Source: Jaltomata sinuosa (taxonomy: Eukaryota; Streptophyta; Magnoliopsida; Solanales; Solanaceae). Taken from it: a stretch of 64,000 bases of DNA. This document shows, piece after piece, positions 23,920 through 35,761 of this stretch. The position numbers and the translations under genes are program-made. The stretch spans positions 310,001-374,000 of the forward strand of contig QJPP01000277.1 of the NCBI GenBank assembly GCA_003996215.1. Reading direction: 5' to 3'. Position 1 is the first letter of the stretch; every line of letters starts with the position of its first letter. Under the pieces are notes generated by a model. That model saw nothing but the letters and a program-made list of their open reading frames with translations. It was not told the DNA's origin and did no database searches.

Positions 23920-24492
23920 CTACGCTAAAGGTCGCTCCTCTGCAGCTAAGAAAGCCAAGCTGACCATGCTCACTACCTTCTGGCTCAAGGCATCCACCAC
24001 CATATTTGCCTTTCCCAGATGATAAAGAATGGAGGTGTCATAGTCCTTCAGTAACTCCAACCACCTGCACTGCCTCAAATTTAAATCATTCTGGCTGAAA
24101 ATGTACTGAAGACTATGATGATACGTGAAGATCTCACAATGCACACCGTACAGATAATGCCTCTAAATATTTAACGTGAAGACTACCGCTGCTAACTCCA
24201 AGTCATGAGTGGGGTAGTTCCTCTTGTGAACCTTCACCTGTTTGGAAGCATAAGCAATAACCCGACACTGCTGTATCAATACACAACCCAAGCCAATACC
24301 TGAAGCATCACAATACACTGTAAACCCCTGACCCTCAACCGGAAGAGTAAAAATTAGAGTTGAAGTCAATAAGGCCTTAAGCTTTAAAAAGCTCGCCTCA
24401 CACTCATTTGACCACTGGAAGGGAACATTTTTTTGAGTCAATCTATTCAACAAAGTTGCTATAGAAGAAAACCCCTCCACAACCCCTACCAA
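23920..24492 (-). pseudogene. A2 RNase H
   Basis: Contains VYCDASGIGLGCVLIQ with the first catalytic aspartate, YPTHDLELAAVVF with the glutamate, and NMVVDALSQ with the last aspartate. The usual TDHKSL motif reads TYHHSL here, so a catalytic aspartate has become tyrosine. One stop (tryptophan to stop, near 24160) lies between the two halves. RNase H removes the RNA strand during reverse transcription. Confidence 0.8.
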
Positions 24493-24529
24493 CCTGACAA
24501 AACTACGAACCTCGGTAGGAAAAGTAGGC

Positions 24530-25381
24530 TTACCCTAATCATGAACTGCCGCAATCTTTGTTGGATCCACCATAATCCCATCCTTGGACACCACGTGCCC
24601 TAAGAATGCCACAGACTCAAGCTAAAACTCACACTTAGTGAATTTGGCATACAACTGATGGTCTCGCAAGGTCTGAAGTACAACTCTCAGATGTTGCTCA
24701 TGCTCCTATCTACTCCTCGAATATACTTGAATATCATCGATGAACACAATCACAAAGGAGTCTAAGTAGGCTACGAACACATGATTCATCAACTCCATAA
24801 ACGTTGTTGGGACATTAGTCAATCCAAAAGACATGACTATGAATTCATAGTGGTCGTACTGAGTCCTAAATGCAGTCTTTAGGATGTACGCAACCGTAAT
24901 CCTCAACTGGTGATAACCGAACCTCAAGTCTATCTTAGAGAACACCGCTGCTCCTTGTAGCTGGTCAAAAAATCATCAATACACGGCATTGGATATCTGT
25001 TCTTAAATGTCAACTTATTCAAATGCCTATAGTCAATACACATATGCATGGATCCATCATTTTTCTTTACAGAAAGAACCAGAGCACCCCACGAAGACAC
25101 ACTAGGCCTAATGACCATCTACTCAACAGATCCTGGAGCAGATCTTTAAGCTCTCTCAACTGAGTTGGTTCCATTTGATATGGCAGAATGGAAATGGGTC
25201 GGGTGCCCGGCTCAACATCAATACCAAAGTTAATGTCAAGATCAAGAGAAAGACCCGGTAGATCATAAGGAAACACATCTGAATACTCACAAACCACAGG
25301 AACGTCTAACTCAAGTGAAGGTGTGGTGGCACTATTATCACGGACATAGGCAAGATAGGCTAAGCACCCCTTCCCAACCAA
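24530..25381 (-). pseudogene. A2 reverse transcriptase, with two frameshifts
   Basis: The N-terminal part (25381-25120) has DLPGLSLDLDINFGIDVEPG and PTQLRELKDLLQDLL. The next part (25118-24950) shifts frame and has WGALVLSVKKNDGSMHMCID. The third (24945-24706) shifts again with FSKIDLRFGYHQL, FRTQYDHYEF and the catalytic FIDDIQVYS box. After a stop, KFTKCEF and VAFLGHVVSKDGI complete the thumb region. The catalytic aspartates are still present. Frameshifts near 25115 and 24950 prevent translation. Confidence 0.85.
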
Positions 25382-25384
25382 ACG

Positions 25385-25800
25385 CTAGGCGCTCATGAAA
25401 GATATAACTCCCCTCGGCATGTGGCTATCAGCACCCTTCAATACTATAGGAGGGATACCAGGCATCCGTAGAGTAACCATCTTAGCAAAGAAATCCAAGA
25501 TTGCATGGTAGGGAGACAGCTAATCCATGCATAAGATCACATCAAAATCAACCATATCTAGCACAATCAGGTCTACTCACATGTCATACCCTAGGATAGT
25601 CACCACATAAGCCTAATATACCTAATCTACTACTAAAAATTCTCCTACTAGGGTAGATACATGCAAAGACGTAGGAAATGACTAACAAGCAGACTTCAGA
25701 CGAGTAGCATAATAAGAAGATACATAGGAAAATATAGACCCTGGATCAAACAAAGCAGAAGGAGGTTGATGACAAACAGAGATCGTACCTGTGATGACAG
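25385..25800 (-). pseudogene. A2 aspartic protease region
   Basis: The active-site-like sequence FDPGSIFSYVSSYYA lies near 25745, with DPGS where classical proteases have D[ST]G. It is followed by LIVLDMVDFDVILCMD, close to the family's LxDFDVILGMDWL signature. Stops are frequent between them. Protease would cut Gag-Pol into mature proteins. Confidence 0.65.
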
Positions 25801-25959
25801 TATCTTAAGCCTCAGCCTCTGTCCGGCCCAAAACTGTATACATGTGGATCCGACCGCCATGACCACCTGATCTACCAGACTGAGGACCACTTTTAGCATC
25901 TTGGGGACCACCCTTACTACCCTCTGCACCGCCTCTGGCTTGTGGTGCTGGAGCCTAGG

Positions 25960-27312
25960 GTCCTGGACCATCTGATCATGTTGCCTATGGTGCTGCACTG
26001 ATGGACACTCTCTAGCAAAGTGGACTATCTCGCCACACTCAAAACAACCCTAATAGAACATGCCCTGTTCTAAAGACTCGACTGAATCAGAATAACTACG
26101 ACGACCTATAGACCCTGAATGAACACCTCGTGAAGATGGAACAATACTCTGGGTACTCTGAGCCTCAACAATCTTTAATACTGCCTAATCAGGTTGGCTC
26201 GGCTATAAATGTTGCTGGTGCTGATCCCTAGCAAAGTAGCTCCACCACGTGCTTGTGAACTGCTGAAACTGCCCTGATGGCAGGGCCTCTTATCGCTGCA
26301 CCCTTGGGCCTCACAAAGTATGCCATCAATGGTGCGGGCATGTTATACTACCTCCAAAATGGACTAGCCTGATTCTACCATACCCTCTGTAGCCAAGTGG
26401 ATCTATAAAGTCAATCCTCGAACAAAGAAACGCACCCTCTCATGCTCAGTGGGCAGAAACATAGTGGCATGCCTAGCTAACTAATGGAAGAGAACCTCAT
26501 ACACCGAAATAGTCATAAAGCCTTACTCCAACCTAGAGAACTGATCCATCAACCACTCTCTCAAGCTACATGGTACATACTTCTCTTAAAAAGCTGCGGA
26601 GAACTAGCCCTAAGTAAGCAGAGGTGACCCAGCTGTCCTGCAAGCTACATACGACCTCCACCACTAATTTGCCATACCATCCAGTTGAAACATGGTGTAA
26701 TCTACTCTGTACAACTCGACCGAACCCAAATTATGCAATATCTCTTGGTGACTAGTCATAAACTCGTGCGCATCCTCCCTAGGAGCACTTGAAAACCTCA
26801 GAGAACCCAATCTCAAAAACCTACGAAGCATCTTTTGCTCCTCAGAAGACATAATGGGCCTAGATGGAATAGGTGGAACAAATGTAGGAACTGGATATAC
26901 CTCAAATTGGGGAGCCACAGTAGCAAGCTATGCTCCTGAACCCTGTGCTGCTTCCTGGGCTAAAGTTTGAGCCTCAGTTTTGACCTGAAAACCAATCGGA
27001 GTACCGGGTGAAGCAGCTGGTAGAGACATACTCTTAAGGAACCCAAGTAAATAAACCAAATTATCCTATAGCACTGGAGTAGCCACAGAAACTGCCAGAT
27101 ACTGGGCTAGCCTTACACTCTCCGGCTCATACTGTACATCCTCAACCATAATATCAGGCTCTAGTGACGGTAACCTAGTTGAGGCCTAAGCTAGCGCCAC
27201 ATCCCATCCCCTACCTCGACCTGTAGGTTGACCTCTATCCCATCCCCTAGCTGGGGCTCTAACTGTAGGTACAAGGGCCTTGTCCTCACCGGTTGCTGAT
27301 CTCGTGCAAACC
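25960..27312 (-). pseudogene. A2 gag with intact CCHC knuckle
   Basis: The most likely start is the ATG at 27312 (MVCTRSATGED), about 190 bases inside the primer site. A proline-rich N-terminus leads to capsid-like sequence at 26918-26664 (MLRRFLRLGSLRFSSAPRED, then DYTMFQLDGMAN). Stop-ridden sequence follows, with capsid phrases such as EKYVPCSLREWLMDQFSRLE. The nucleocapsid knuckle at 26046-26005 reads CFECGEIVHFAREC, a complete CX2CX4HX4C. Gag forms the particle that packages element RNA. The frame changes between 26664 and 26046. Confidence 0.75.
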
Positions 27313-27505
27313 ATCTGAGAAAGAGTGAAACAAAGATACTTGGAAGTTGATAAATTCAAAGACGCACGATAAAGAATCAAACAAGATGGGATCTTTCCTA
27401 GGAATGTCCTATAGCCTCTCGCAGATAGGATACGGAGGTCATCGTACCAATCCACGAGACTCTACTAGACACTTTGTTCTTATAATTGCAATATCGGTGA
27501 ACCTA

Positions 27506-27519
27506 GGGCTCTGATACCA
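27506..27519 (-). other. A2 primer binding site (initiator tRNA-Met)
   Basis: The minus strand reads TGGTATCAGAGCCC, complementary to the 3' end of initiator tRNA-Met, separated by three bases from the LTR end. It fixes the orientation and the inner LTR boundary. Confidence 0.9.
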
Positions 27520-27522
27520 CTC

Positions 27523-30480
27523 TATCATGACCCAAAACTGGATCGCAATGGCACCTACATAATCCCCTAGTAGGCAAGCCAACCCAACATTGCGAAAGAT
27601 AAAATAAAGCGGGAGAGAAATATAGGGAAAAATAGGGGCCAACAGTATAGATACATACCAACTATAATAAATATACAGAAATGGCCCTAAAGTGACCGCG
27701 AAGACAATATGTGCACAATAACCAACCCCGGACCTGGTGTTTCTGGTACAAAAGCGTCTAAAGTACGGAGTAGCTATATAACAAGTATTGTCTATCCAAA
27801 ATACAAAATATAGATAGGAATGTAGATGAAAATTAGTCAAAGTCTCTAAAATGCCGGGAGCTCGCCACGATCTGAACAACAGCTGGCCACGAATGATAAG
27901 AGGATCTACAAGGATTTATCATACTAGGTGCTGCATCAAAAAAAAAAGATGCAGAGTGTAGTATGAGTATCAAAACAACAGGTACTTAGAAGGCATCATA
28001 GGCCGACCGAGCACAAAAAGATAATATTTAATGTAATTTAGGAAAAGTAAGCTAACTATAGGGATTCGCCTAAATTTAGTTATCAAAAGAAAAATAGAAC
28101 TAACCAAGCTGATGAAGAAGGAGATAATACAACACTTAAATCAAGGTAACCGACAATCCAAGTGCACTCAAGCTAATGCAATGAAATGAGGGATGATGTG
28201 ATGCATGAATGTATATAAAAAAAGTAAAAGTAAAAACCCGGTAGATGGTACCCCAGGGCACCAAGAATTTAACCTTGGACTCATCAACATATGCATAAAT
28301 GTAAAACCTGGCTATGTGCTCATCAGGGTAATCAGAATCGATCATCAGACTCATCAATAGAAAAGTAAATGAAGAAAAGGTCCGGGAACGTCCCTCGGAC
28401 TGGCATAAAAGTGATACATTTTATTTCCTTTTCAAAAACAGTAGTAAAACCAATATAGTTCCTTTAAAAAATCCAAAAATCATGATAGACATGGTAAACC
28501 TCCAGTTTAGTCCAAAATCCCGAAATTTCCTTTCCTTTTGGTATCGATAGGCATGAAAATGCAATATGAGAATGTAAATTTCTAGATTCAGAGAATATAT
28601 CACACAACAAGGCAAAATAGGGAAAAACACCTTCCAACCAAGAGAACTGACTTGGAACTCCATCCAATCCATGCAATTGCCTCGGGCCCACAGTTACACA
28701 TGATGAAGAACAAAGCATAAAGAATGGGAATAACTATAAAAATAACTAAGAACATCTATTCTACCTCTAAAACCTCTTAAAAGCATACTAAGGATTCTAG
28801 GCTAGCCACAGCAGCTCTACAAGCTCCTAAACTAAGGATAAACAGTAATAATTCTAATCTACGATTTGAAATGACCAATTTATACAAATTACAGGATTTA
28901 AGCCTATTTCTACCAAAAGATCCAACCTAACGTTCAATTAATTTATAAGGTATAAAATCTAACTAAACTCAGTCTAGGAAAGTATACCTTAACCTACCTC
29001 ACAACCAAAATGCAAACACGAACCATCACTCATGCGCCTTCCCCTTCTGAACAGACTCAGAAAGCTTTCACACTATCAAGAATATAATCCAGGAGTCAAT
29101 ACGAGAAGAATGACACTCATATTTCTATATGGAAAATCGGGCCAGAAATTGAGTTGAAAAATGACCCTCGGGGCTCGTGAAACAAAAAGGAAAACAAAAT
29201 TCACAATCCTGTTTGCATAGGGTTATGGAACCCATGCTAAGAAGCTGAGCATGAACAAGACTCATTTCAGGGCTCAAAATAGCCCCAAAGCCCTACTAGT
29301 TTAAGGAGAATTTAAAAGGGAAACCAACATAAATTAATGAAAACAATAGGAATTAAGTAACGGAAAAAGAGATGACGGATACAAGGGGACTTACCAGACC
29401 AAGAGGGATGGAAAATTGAGCTCTGGAATGAATCTTAGGAGCTCAACAATGGAGGAAACTCATTTTTGAGGTGAAGAAAATGAAAGGGGAATATATATAC
29501 TGCCAGGGGTCCTTCTTTGCCATTGTAAAGCGACCCCACGCGATTGTGGTGACTATGTTAGCTAGACAATCATGATCACAAAGGCTAACCACATGATCAT
29601 AAAGAACAAGGAGGCAGGGGCTGCATTTCAATCACGAGAAGGAACCTCACGATCATGTTAAACAAAGGTGTCGGATCCATAGGACATTTATCACAGGCGC
29701 GTGAAGGAAACCTCGCAGTTGAGATGCCCAAAGAGGCATACCATCGTGATAGTGTGGCCCTCCTCATGGTCGTAATTAAGGTCTGAGGCCTGCACCTGCA
29801 CCAGAAAGCTTTAAGACAAAAAGTCTTTGTATGGGCCCACGGGACTAATCCGAGACCCTGCGCGCTAAAAAACTATGCTACTGCACCAGAAATGGCATTT
29901 TAGACTCAATGAAATCAACAAAATTCCCAATAGAGGTTGATTTAACAAAAAAAGGGGCCTCGCGCCCAAAATTAACTTTTGGCCAACTCTTCCAAAATGG
30001 AACTCAATGGCCCAAAACAAGTTTGGAAGCCTCAGAACCTGAACCAAAGTTCCCTCTAGCCCAAAGTCGACATTTGTGAACTAACAACACTGATAGTTCC
30101 ATCCGAGGTTGTATTCTCTGAATGTTGACCAAAGTCAACTCTACAAGCCTAATTGGCCTAAATACACAGAAAATAAGACAAAACCAAACCAAAAGCTCCT
30201 AGACCGTGAACAAGGGTCCCACTAGACCAAAATCCCTTCTCTAGAGCTAACAGATTTGTCAAAATTTGATTCCGAGCATGCTTACCAAGAATGTTGACTG
30301 AAGTTGATGATTTCCTAAATTTAAGTTCTAAAACAAGGAAATGGCCATATCAACCTAACGAATGACCCAGACACCGAGCTGTCTATCCCGACAAGTCATA
30401 AATGACCTGTAGCTACTACAAGAAAGCTCAAAATATGGAAAAGGCATGAAAAATAGAAAATAACCTGGAGGATCATTACA
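27523..30480 (-). repeat. A2 5' LTR (uninterrupted copy)
   Basis: This 2958-bp copy reads TGTAATGATCC...ATGATA on the minus strand; the final CA has probably become TA. GCGATCGC-type words cluster at 29510-29780, much decayed to ATCATGATC-like forms. An inverted TTGAC pair is at 30124-30139 and a weaker one at 30293-30308. Confidence 0.85.
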
Positions 30481-30485
30481 ATATC
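30481..30485. other. Target site duplication ATATC, right of A2
   Basis: Identical to 17298-17302. Confidence 0.85.
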
Positions 30486-30870
30486 AAAATAATATAAAGG
30501 ATAGGAGATGATAAAAGGGATCGTACATGTAATGGAGACATTTGGAGGCTTAACCTCTGGCCTACTCGAAGAAGCATCTAACCAACTGCGTCCACCTCCC
30601 AATCGAGTATCCGTACCATTATCTTTCCTATCTAGCTGAGCCACTGGTGTTGAAGGCTCGATCAGCCCATATTGGGGACTCTCCATAGAAAAGTGGCCAA
30701 CCACCCCACAATCATAATAGCCTTGAAAAGCTCTGCCCTGATGCAAAGTACTTGCCAACTCAGAACGATCACCTAAACTGCTAGCTGAAATTTATCTCTA
30801 GCCATCTGGGGACCACCTCTACTACCTTGCGCACCACCCCTAGCCAGTGGCATTAGAACTTTGAGGAATA
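30486..30870 (-). pseudogene. A1 gag knuckle / protease remnant
   Basis: On the minus strand this resumes A1 after the A2 insertion. GGATCGTACATGTAATGG resembles the protease start of A2 near 25780. The frame ending at 30758 carries YYDCGVVGHFSMES, a knuckle in which the first and last cysteines have become tyrosine and serine. Beyond it, a GG-rich piece (30800-30860) matches A2 25880-25960, but on the opposite side of the knuckle from its place in A2, so a small duplication or rearrangement is likely. Nothing here is translatable. Confidence 0.6.
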
Positions 30871-31988
30871 AAGCTTGCTGAGTGTGTGTTCGGCTTCCAG
30901 GTAGGTTATGACTTACTCACTTTTAGACTTTGCTCACTTAAGATATTTGTATAATAAACTACTATGGTTGGGAAAATATTATTGTTGGTTTTGCTCTAAT
31001 TAGGCATTTTAATCCTTATAGTCGTTTAGAGACCTTAGGGTAGAATCTTGTTTGGGAATCCTTAGCGTAGATTGTATTTCTCTGTAAGTCATAGCGTAGT
31101 ATCTATAGCATCTCGAGATTATAGTCGAATGCCTTAGCTTAGTTTAGTCTGCTTGTGATTTGGGGTGATTAGATTAGGAAACCATATCATAGGATTAGAA
31201 GAGGACATGGCGGTAGAGTAGATATTTACTATTTTTTATATTTATATTGTATAGCTTCCTTTTCATATTTTCCCCTTGTTGTCAAATATTGTGTATTTAT
31301 GGGACTAAGATCGTGGGTGCTGGTTTGGCTAGATTCCAGGTTAGTATGCTTCATTTTTAGCTTAATTCAATTAGTTGCTTACCTTACCTTAGTTTTAGGT
31401 TGCCTGTTATCTACTTAATACTAGACCATGGGATTAGTGGTAGATTAGGTATCCTCGGTATAGGTTAGAGTAGTAGGTTGCAATAGAATAGTTCTTCTCC
31501 TCTAGATCTTGTTGTTATCATGTTATTTCTATACTTCTAATATTATGAGACTGTGGGCCCGAGGCCTTGGACTTAGTCTGGTGCAATTTAGGTTAGTACA
31601 ATCTCAATGTGAAGGGTGGTTACCTTGTTAGTGTGTGTCGTTGTACTTACATGATTTATGGTTTGACACTTATGCATTCTTGCATTCGCATACATAGTTC
31701 TTGGAACGAGTTGAAAGAGAAATATTAGTTTTCTAGCTTTATAAAAGAGGTTTCTCACCCTGACTATGTATTTTAGATTTCTAAAGGATTATTCTACTTC
31801 ACTACTGGTTTGGACTGTTAATAAGCTTGCATGTCCGAGAAGACCCATGTTACGGATGGTTTTACTGACTATTTAAACTTACATGTCTGAGGGGACCCTT
31901 GTTCCGAATGGTTTTACTAACTATTTAAACTAGCCTGCCAAAGGAGATACATATTCCGAGTGGTTTTAATGGTACTCATGATTGCATG
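30871..31988 (+). repeat. Inverted A1-type LTR fragment (plus strand)
   Basis: The reverse complement of roughly 405-1530 in the first LTR matches here throughout, including the three 52-bp tandem units (31822-31985) and the final GGTACTCATGATTGCATGCC. It is cut at 31989 by the F LTR. Its left edge, near 30871, is uncertain by about 20 bases. Confidence 0.75.
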
Positions 31989-33435
31989 CCTGATAACATC
32001 CAAAATAACTCTCCTAAAAGGAGGTGGCTGTGGCCATTGCAAAACTATAACCCAATGGGAGTCATGGTCGAATCCACAAGGATTGGCATGGAGATTTACC
32101 ATAAATTATAAGTTGAGTCACAAGAGCAAGTGCGATGTGCAAACAAGTAAAGTAAATGGGAGAATTTGTTTTGGGAAAGTAAATTAAAATTGTAACAAGA
32201 CAACAATTTAACACAAGTGTTTATATCAAAGATGGAAATACTAGGGGTATGCTTTTGATGGGGTCACGCATTTAAATTAGGGTTGATTATTCAAATTACT
32301 TTTGATCAAAGAGCGGGTAGCCATGGTTCAAGTCATGTTTAATTATTTTTCAACCTACCAAACATATATACACCATAGTTTCTCTCGAACCCCATAGTTT
32401 AAAAATAAAACAACCAATTGGCTTAGGTGAGTTAGGCTATTTCTAGCCTCAACTCTTAGGTGAGAATTTCCTAAGTTAGGCTATTTCTAGCCTCAACCTA
32501 TGGTGAAAATTCCAAATCCCTACTATTGAATCCTTACCCAATTATAGAATTTGTTTCTCAAGCAAGAGCATAATTAGTAAGCTAAATTAATATTTGCAAC
32601 CATCAATTTTATAAATAAAACATGAAGAATTCAATAGACCCATACATAATAATCAATTATAAACTCATATAATCAACACCCAACCCTAAATTAAACACCC
32701 ATCATGCACACCCCTTTAAAAATCAATTTAGCTACTCATAATGAAGGAAAAAAGAATACCAAGTGGGTGTACTTTAATTCCATTCATCTTTATAAATTAT
32801 CCTCAATTCCAAGCTCAAATATTCAACTATGGTGTTTTTCTCTCAATTCAAGGAAGAAGATGCTTAAGAATATTGTACTACAAAAGTGTACTCTCACAAC
32901 AATATTCCAATTGGGGAAAACTGAGTGTAAATTCCATGCATAGACCCCAAAAAGGATCTTGAAAGCTTCCCAATAACACAATGGATTTCTTGACCATTTT
33001 TCCCTTTGAGACACTTCCATAATGACCTGTGACGGCACCTATAGTCGCCCTTGATAACTTGCGGCACACAGGTGCTAATTTTCTTGGGCAGTGTGGAATA
33101 TTTCACCTACAGTTCTATCTGTGTGGGCAACTGTGTCCGCCTTTGATGACTAGCCACACACAGGTGACTGTATTTTAAGGCAGTATTCCAGCTTCCACTT
33201 GCGCTGGCACCTGCGAAATGCAGGTTCCATCTTATGACTCGCAGATCTCCAATGCACATCCTGAGCAGATTATTTCTCTCCCGATCATCTCTTGACTAAG
33301 CTTTCATTTATGGATCATTTGGGTTCAAATCCTCTTCTATCTTCATTAATCAATAGTGTCTGCATATAAGCCAATAGAGGCATAAAATCCTTCTAAATCG
33401 TATCAAATCAAGGAAATAACTCATAATTAAGAGCA
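31989..33435 (-). repeat. F 3' LTR (minus strand)
   Basis: Starts TGATAACATCC, the reverse complement of an Athila-like LTR end, and runs to GAGCAAAATAAGTTGG, where it meets the plus-strand E LTR head to head. Middle sequence (TATTTCTAGCCTCAAC, GCAACCATCAATTTTATAAA) is the reverse complement of the E LTR core. Words based on ACCTGCGAAATGCAGGT and TGCGGCACACAGGTG lie at 33030-33260; the 17-base palindrome-like word at 33209-33225 recurs exactly, inverted, at 56396-56412. Confidence 0.75.
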
Positions 33436-34922
33436 AAATAAGTTGGTAAATTACCAACTTATTAAGCCTTTACTCATGAATTATTTCCATGTTTTGATAA
33501 GATTTAGAGGTTCTTATGGCATTTATTGACATGAATGCAGATTCTCTTATCCTACAGAAGAAAATAACGAAATGGACCCAAAAGAGCTCAAAAAGAGTTG
33601 AAGTGTGAAGTGATCAAAAGAGATAAAGATTCTATGGTGAGGTGCATACCTCATGTGACATACACAAAATGAGGTGTGGTCTGCACCTTTCTCCACACGA
33701 AGCTCAGAAGAGAAGAGAATGATCTGCTAAGGGGTGCATCTACTGTGTGACATGCACAAGCTCTGGTGCGAACCACACCACACTTCGCACAATGACTGAA
33801 GTTCAGCCAAGTCTCTTGTTCACTCATTCAGATTTGTGCAATATGCACAACGTGATGTACGAACCGCATGTCGCGGCGCACAGCTCCCGAGGGGCATTTT
33901 TTTCCATCTTTGTATGACGAATTGGGAGCATTCTAAAACCCAATTTAGGCATAGTTTATCAGAGTTTTGAATAGTTTTTAGTTTTTGTAGCAAGTTTATC
34001 TCCCAAGGCAAGAAAGAAGATTTCTATCCATTCTCTCAATCTTCAATCTTGGACTTGTAAATTTGAGCTTGGATATTAGATTCTTGCTATAATTAATGAA
34101 AAGGAATTTGAATTTCCCTATGGGTATACTTTATTCTTCCTTTAGCATGAGTGGCTAAGATTCCTTGTCTAGGGATGTGTTGATGATGGTTACTTGATAA
34201 AAGGGAATGGGTTTTGCTTATTTGTGTTTATAATTGCTAATTTGACGTGGGTCTAGTGATTTCACCATATTTTAACTCTAAAATTGGTGGTTGCAAACAT
34301 TGATTTAATTTACTTGATTATGTTCTTGCTTGAGAAAAGGGTTCATAATTTCGGATATGAAATTGCTAGTGGGTACTTGGAATTCCACTTAGATTGAGGC
34401 TAGAAATAGCTCAATTTGCCGAAAACACCCATTTAAGGGTCTAAGCTAGAGATAGTGTAACCTCCCCAAGCCTATATTGGTTGGTTTATTCCTAAACAAT
34501 GGTGTTTGAATAAAATCCATTTGATAAATAATTGTTTGATCTAAATATTAACAAGCATGCCTAAAACCAATGCTACCTATGTTAGTTAGTAAAAGTTTAT
34601 GCAAATGAGCAAGTACCTTGACTCGTGTTTGAGTCCCATCAGAAGCACATCCCTAATCATCCTCTCTCTTGTTTACACCTTGCATTTTTACTTTATTGCT
34701 TTGTTTGGATTTTGAATTGTTACGGATTCCCAATTCCCCCCTCTTTTACATTATTTATTGTTTGGACAATCTACTCTCGTTGTGAAGTCTTTTCGACAAT
34801 CTTTTTGGCTAAGCTCCAATTCCCTGTGGGATCGACCCAGATTCCTATCGAGTAACATAAATTGTGTTTTGCTTAACGATTGTTGATACCTCCATCTTGG
34901 AGAGTACATTTGAGCATTATCA
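33436..34922 (+). repeat. E 5' LTR
   Basis: Matches 51150-52633 from TTACCAACTTATTAAGCC to GAGCATTATCA. The first seven bases read AAATAAG instead of TGATAAG, because the start is fused with the inverted F LTR; the arms AAGTTGGTAA and TTACCAACTT form a perfect inverted repeat around one base (33440-33460). GTGCG/CGCAC-type words lie at 33640-33890. Confidence 0.85.
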
Positions 34923-34928
34923 AAAATA

Positions 34929-34946
34929 GTGTCGTTGCCAGGGAAT
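34929..34946 (+). other. E primer binding site, tRNA-Asp-like
   Basis: GTGTCGTTGCCAGGGAAT directly follows the LTR, resembling the GGCGCCGTTGCCGGGGA site of Athila elements with two or three changes. Confidence 0.7.
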
Positions 34947-35029
34947 TGTGTTTGAATAGCCTTTTTTATTGTGAATTGAAATTACTTTGTAGTGTTTGTT
35001 CTTTTCATTTGGTTTGTTGTTTTTGTTCA

Positions 35030-35761
35030 TTGGCTGCAGGTAGACATTCCTCAAGTACCAATGCCCAGTACTTCCCACTCAACCCATATGCACTTGTGAA
35101 TAAAACCTTATTAGATCGTGAGTTGGATATTTGGGGAGCTAAGGGAGTAATAGGTGCGACCTCTGCTAAAGTTATTAAGGATTGGGTGAAGAGTGGTGCG
35201 TGAAGGGATAGAGTGCTATCAATTCCCACTACACTTCTTGAATTCATGGAAATGAGTGCAGCGAATCACCAGTTTGAAATAGTCAGTACCATTGGTGTTG
35301 TTAGGGCTGTGAGGCTAGTGGAAAAGGCATCTTTGGCAGACCACGAGATCGGTTCCCATGGTAGTACCCAAAGTGTAGAGAGACATGACCATGGGAATCA
35401 AGGTTGGAATGAACAAAATGGTGGCTCTAGAATTGAAAGTATGCTCATAAGGGTGTTGGAAAAGGTAGAGTCCACTAACAGAGTCGCCAAGGAGCTGAGA
35501 TATGATCTTGGGAGCTTGGCCTAAATGGTATAATCACACTCCATCGCCATTAAATATCTTGAAGAGAGAATGGTTTGGCTCACCTCTCAATTCAACTCTG
35601 TGCAATTGAAAAGCGGTGAGGGAAGTGAAGATATAAGGGACTCAACCGATCCTGTTGAAGTTGTGATGCCAAATACGAGTAAGCTTAGAAACAAAAGGTC
35701 TTGGAAAAAATGGTTGTCCCAACCTACACATCACAAGAAGAAGGTGCCTAAAGTTTGCTAG
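35030..35761 (+). pseudogene. E gag remnant, short
   Basis: Frame begins in HSSSTNAQYFPLNPYALVNK and continues past a TGA at 35201-35203 into a polar stretch (MSAANHQFEIV, SRIESMLIRVLEKVESTNRVA) with a likely coiled segment. Two stops follow at 35522 and 35528. A basic end (WKKWLSQPTHHKKKVPK) precedes the TAG at 35759-35761. No capsid core and no zinc knuckle is visible in about 240 codons, so most of gag has been lost by an in-frame deletion. No in-frame ATG near the beginning can be supported. Confidence 0.55.

Larger units (their letters stand above)
17303..30480 (-). mobile_element. A2, near-complete chromovirus-type Ty3/gypsy element (minus strand)
   Basis: It has two LTRs (17303-22350, containing the inserted G; and 27523-30480), a primer site, gag with an intact CCHC knuckle, protease, RT, RNase H, integrase and a chromodomain-like tail, all on the minus strand in the gag-PR-RT-RH-IN order of Ty3/gypsy. 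A perfect ATATC duplication brackets it. LTR copies differ at roughly one base in ten by eye, and the coding region has many stops, so it is old and immobile. Confidence 0.9.

Noticed and set aside
27506..27519. tRNA gene fragment
   Set aside because: Only the 3' complement of initiator tRNA-Met is present, next to an LTR end; it is a primer site. The same holds at 39508 and 61937.
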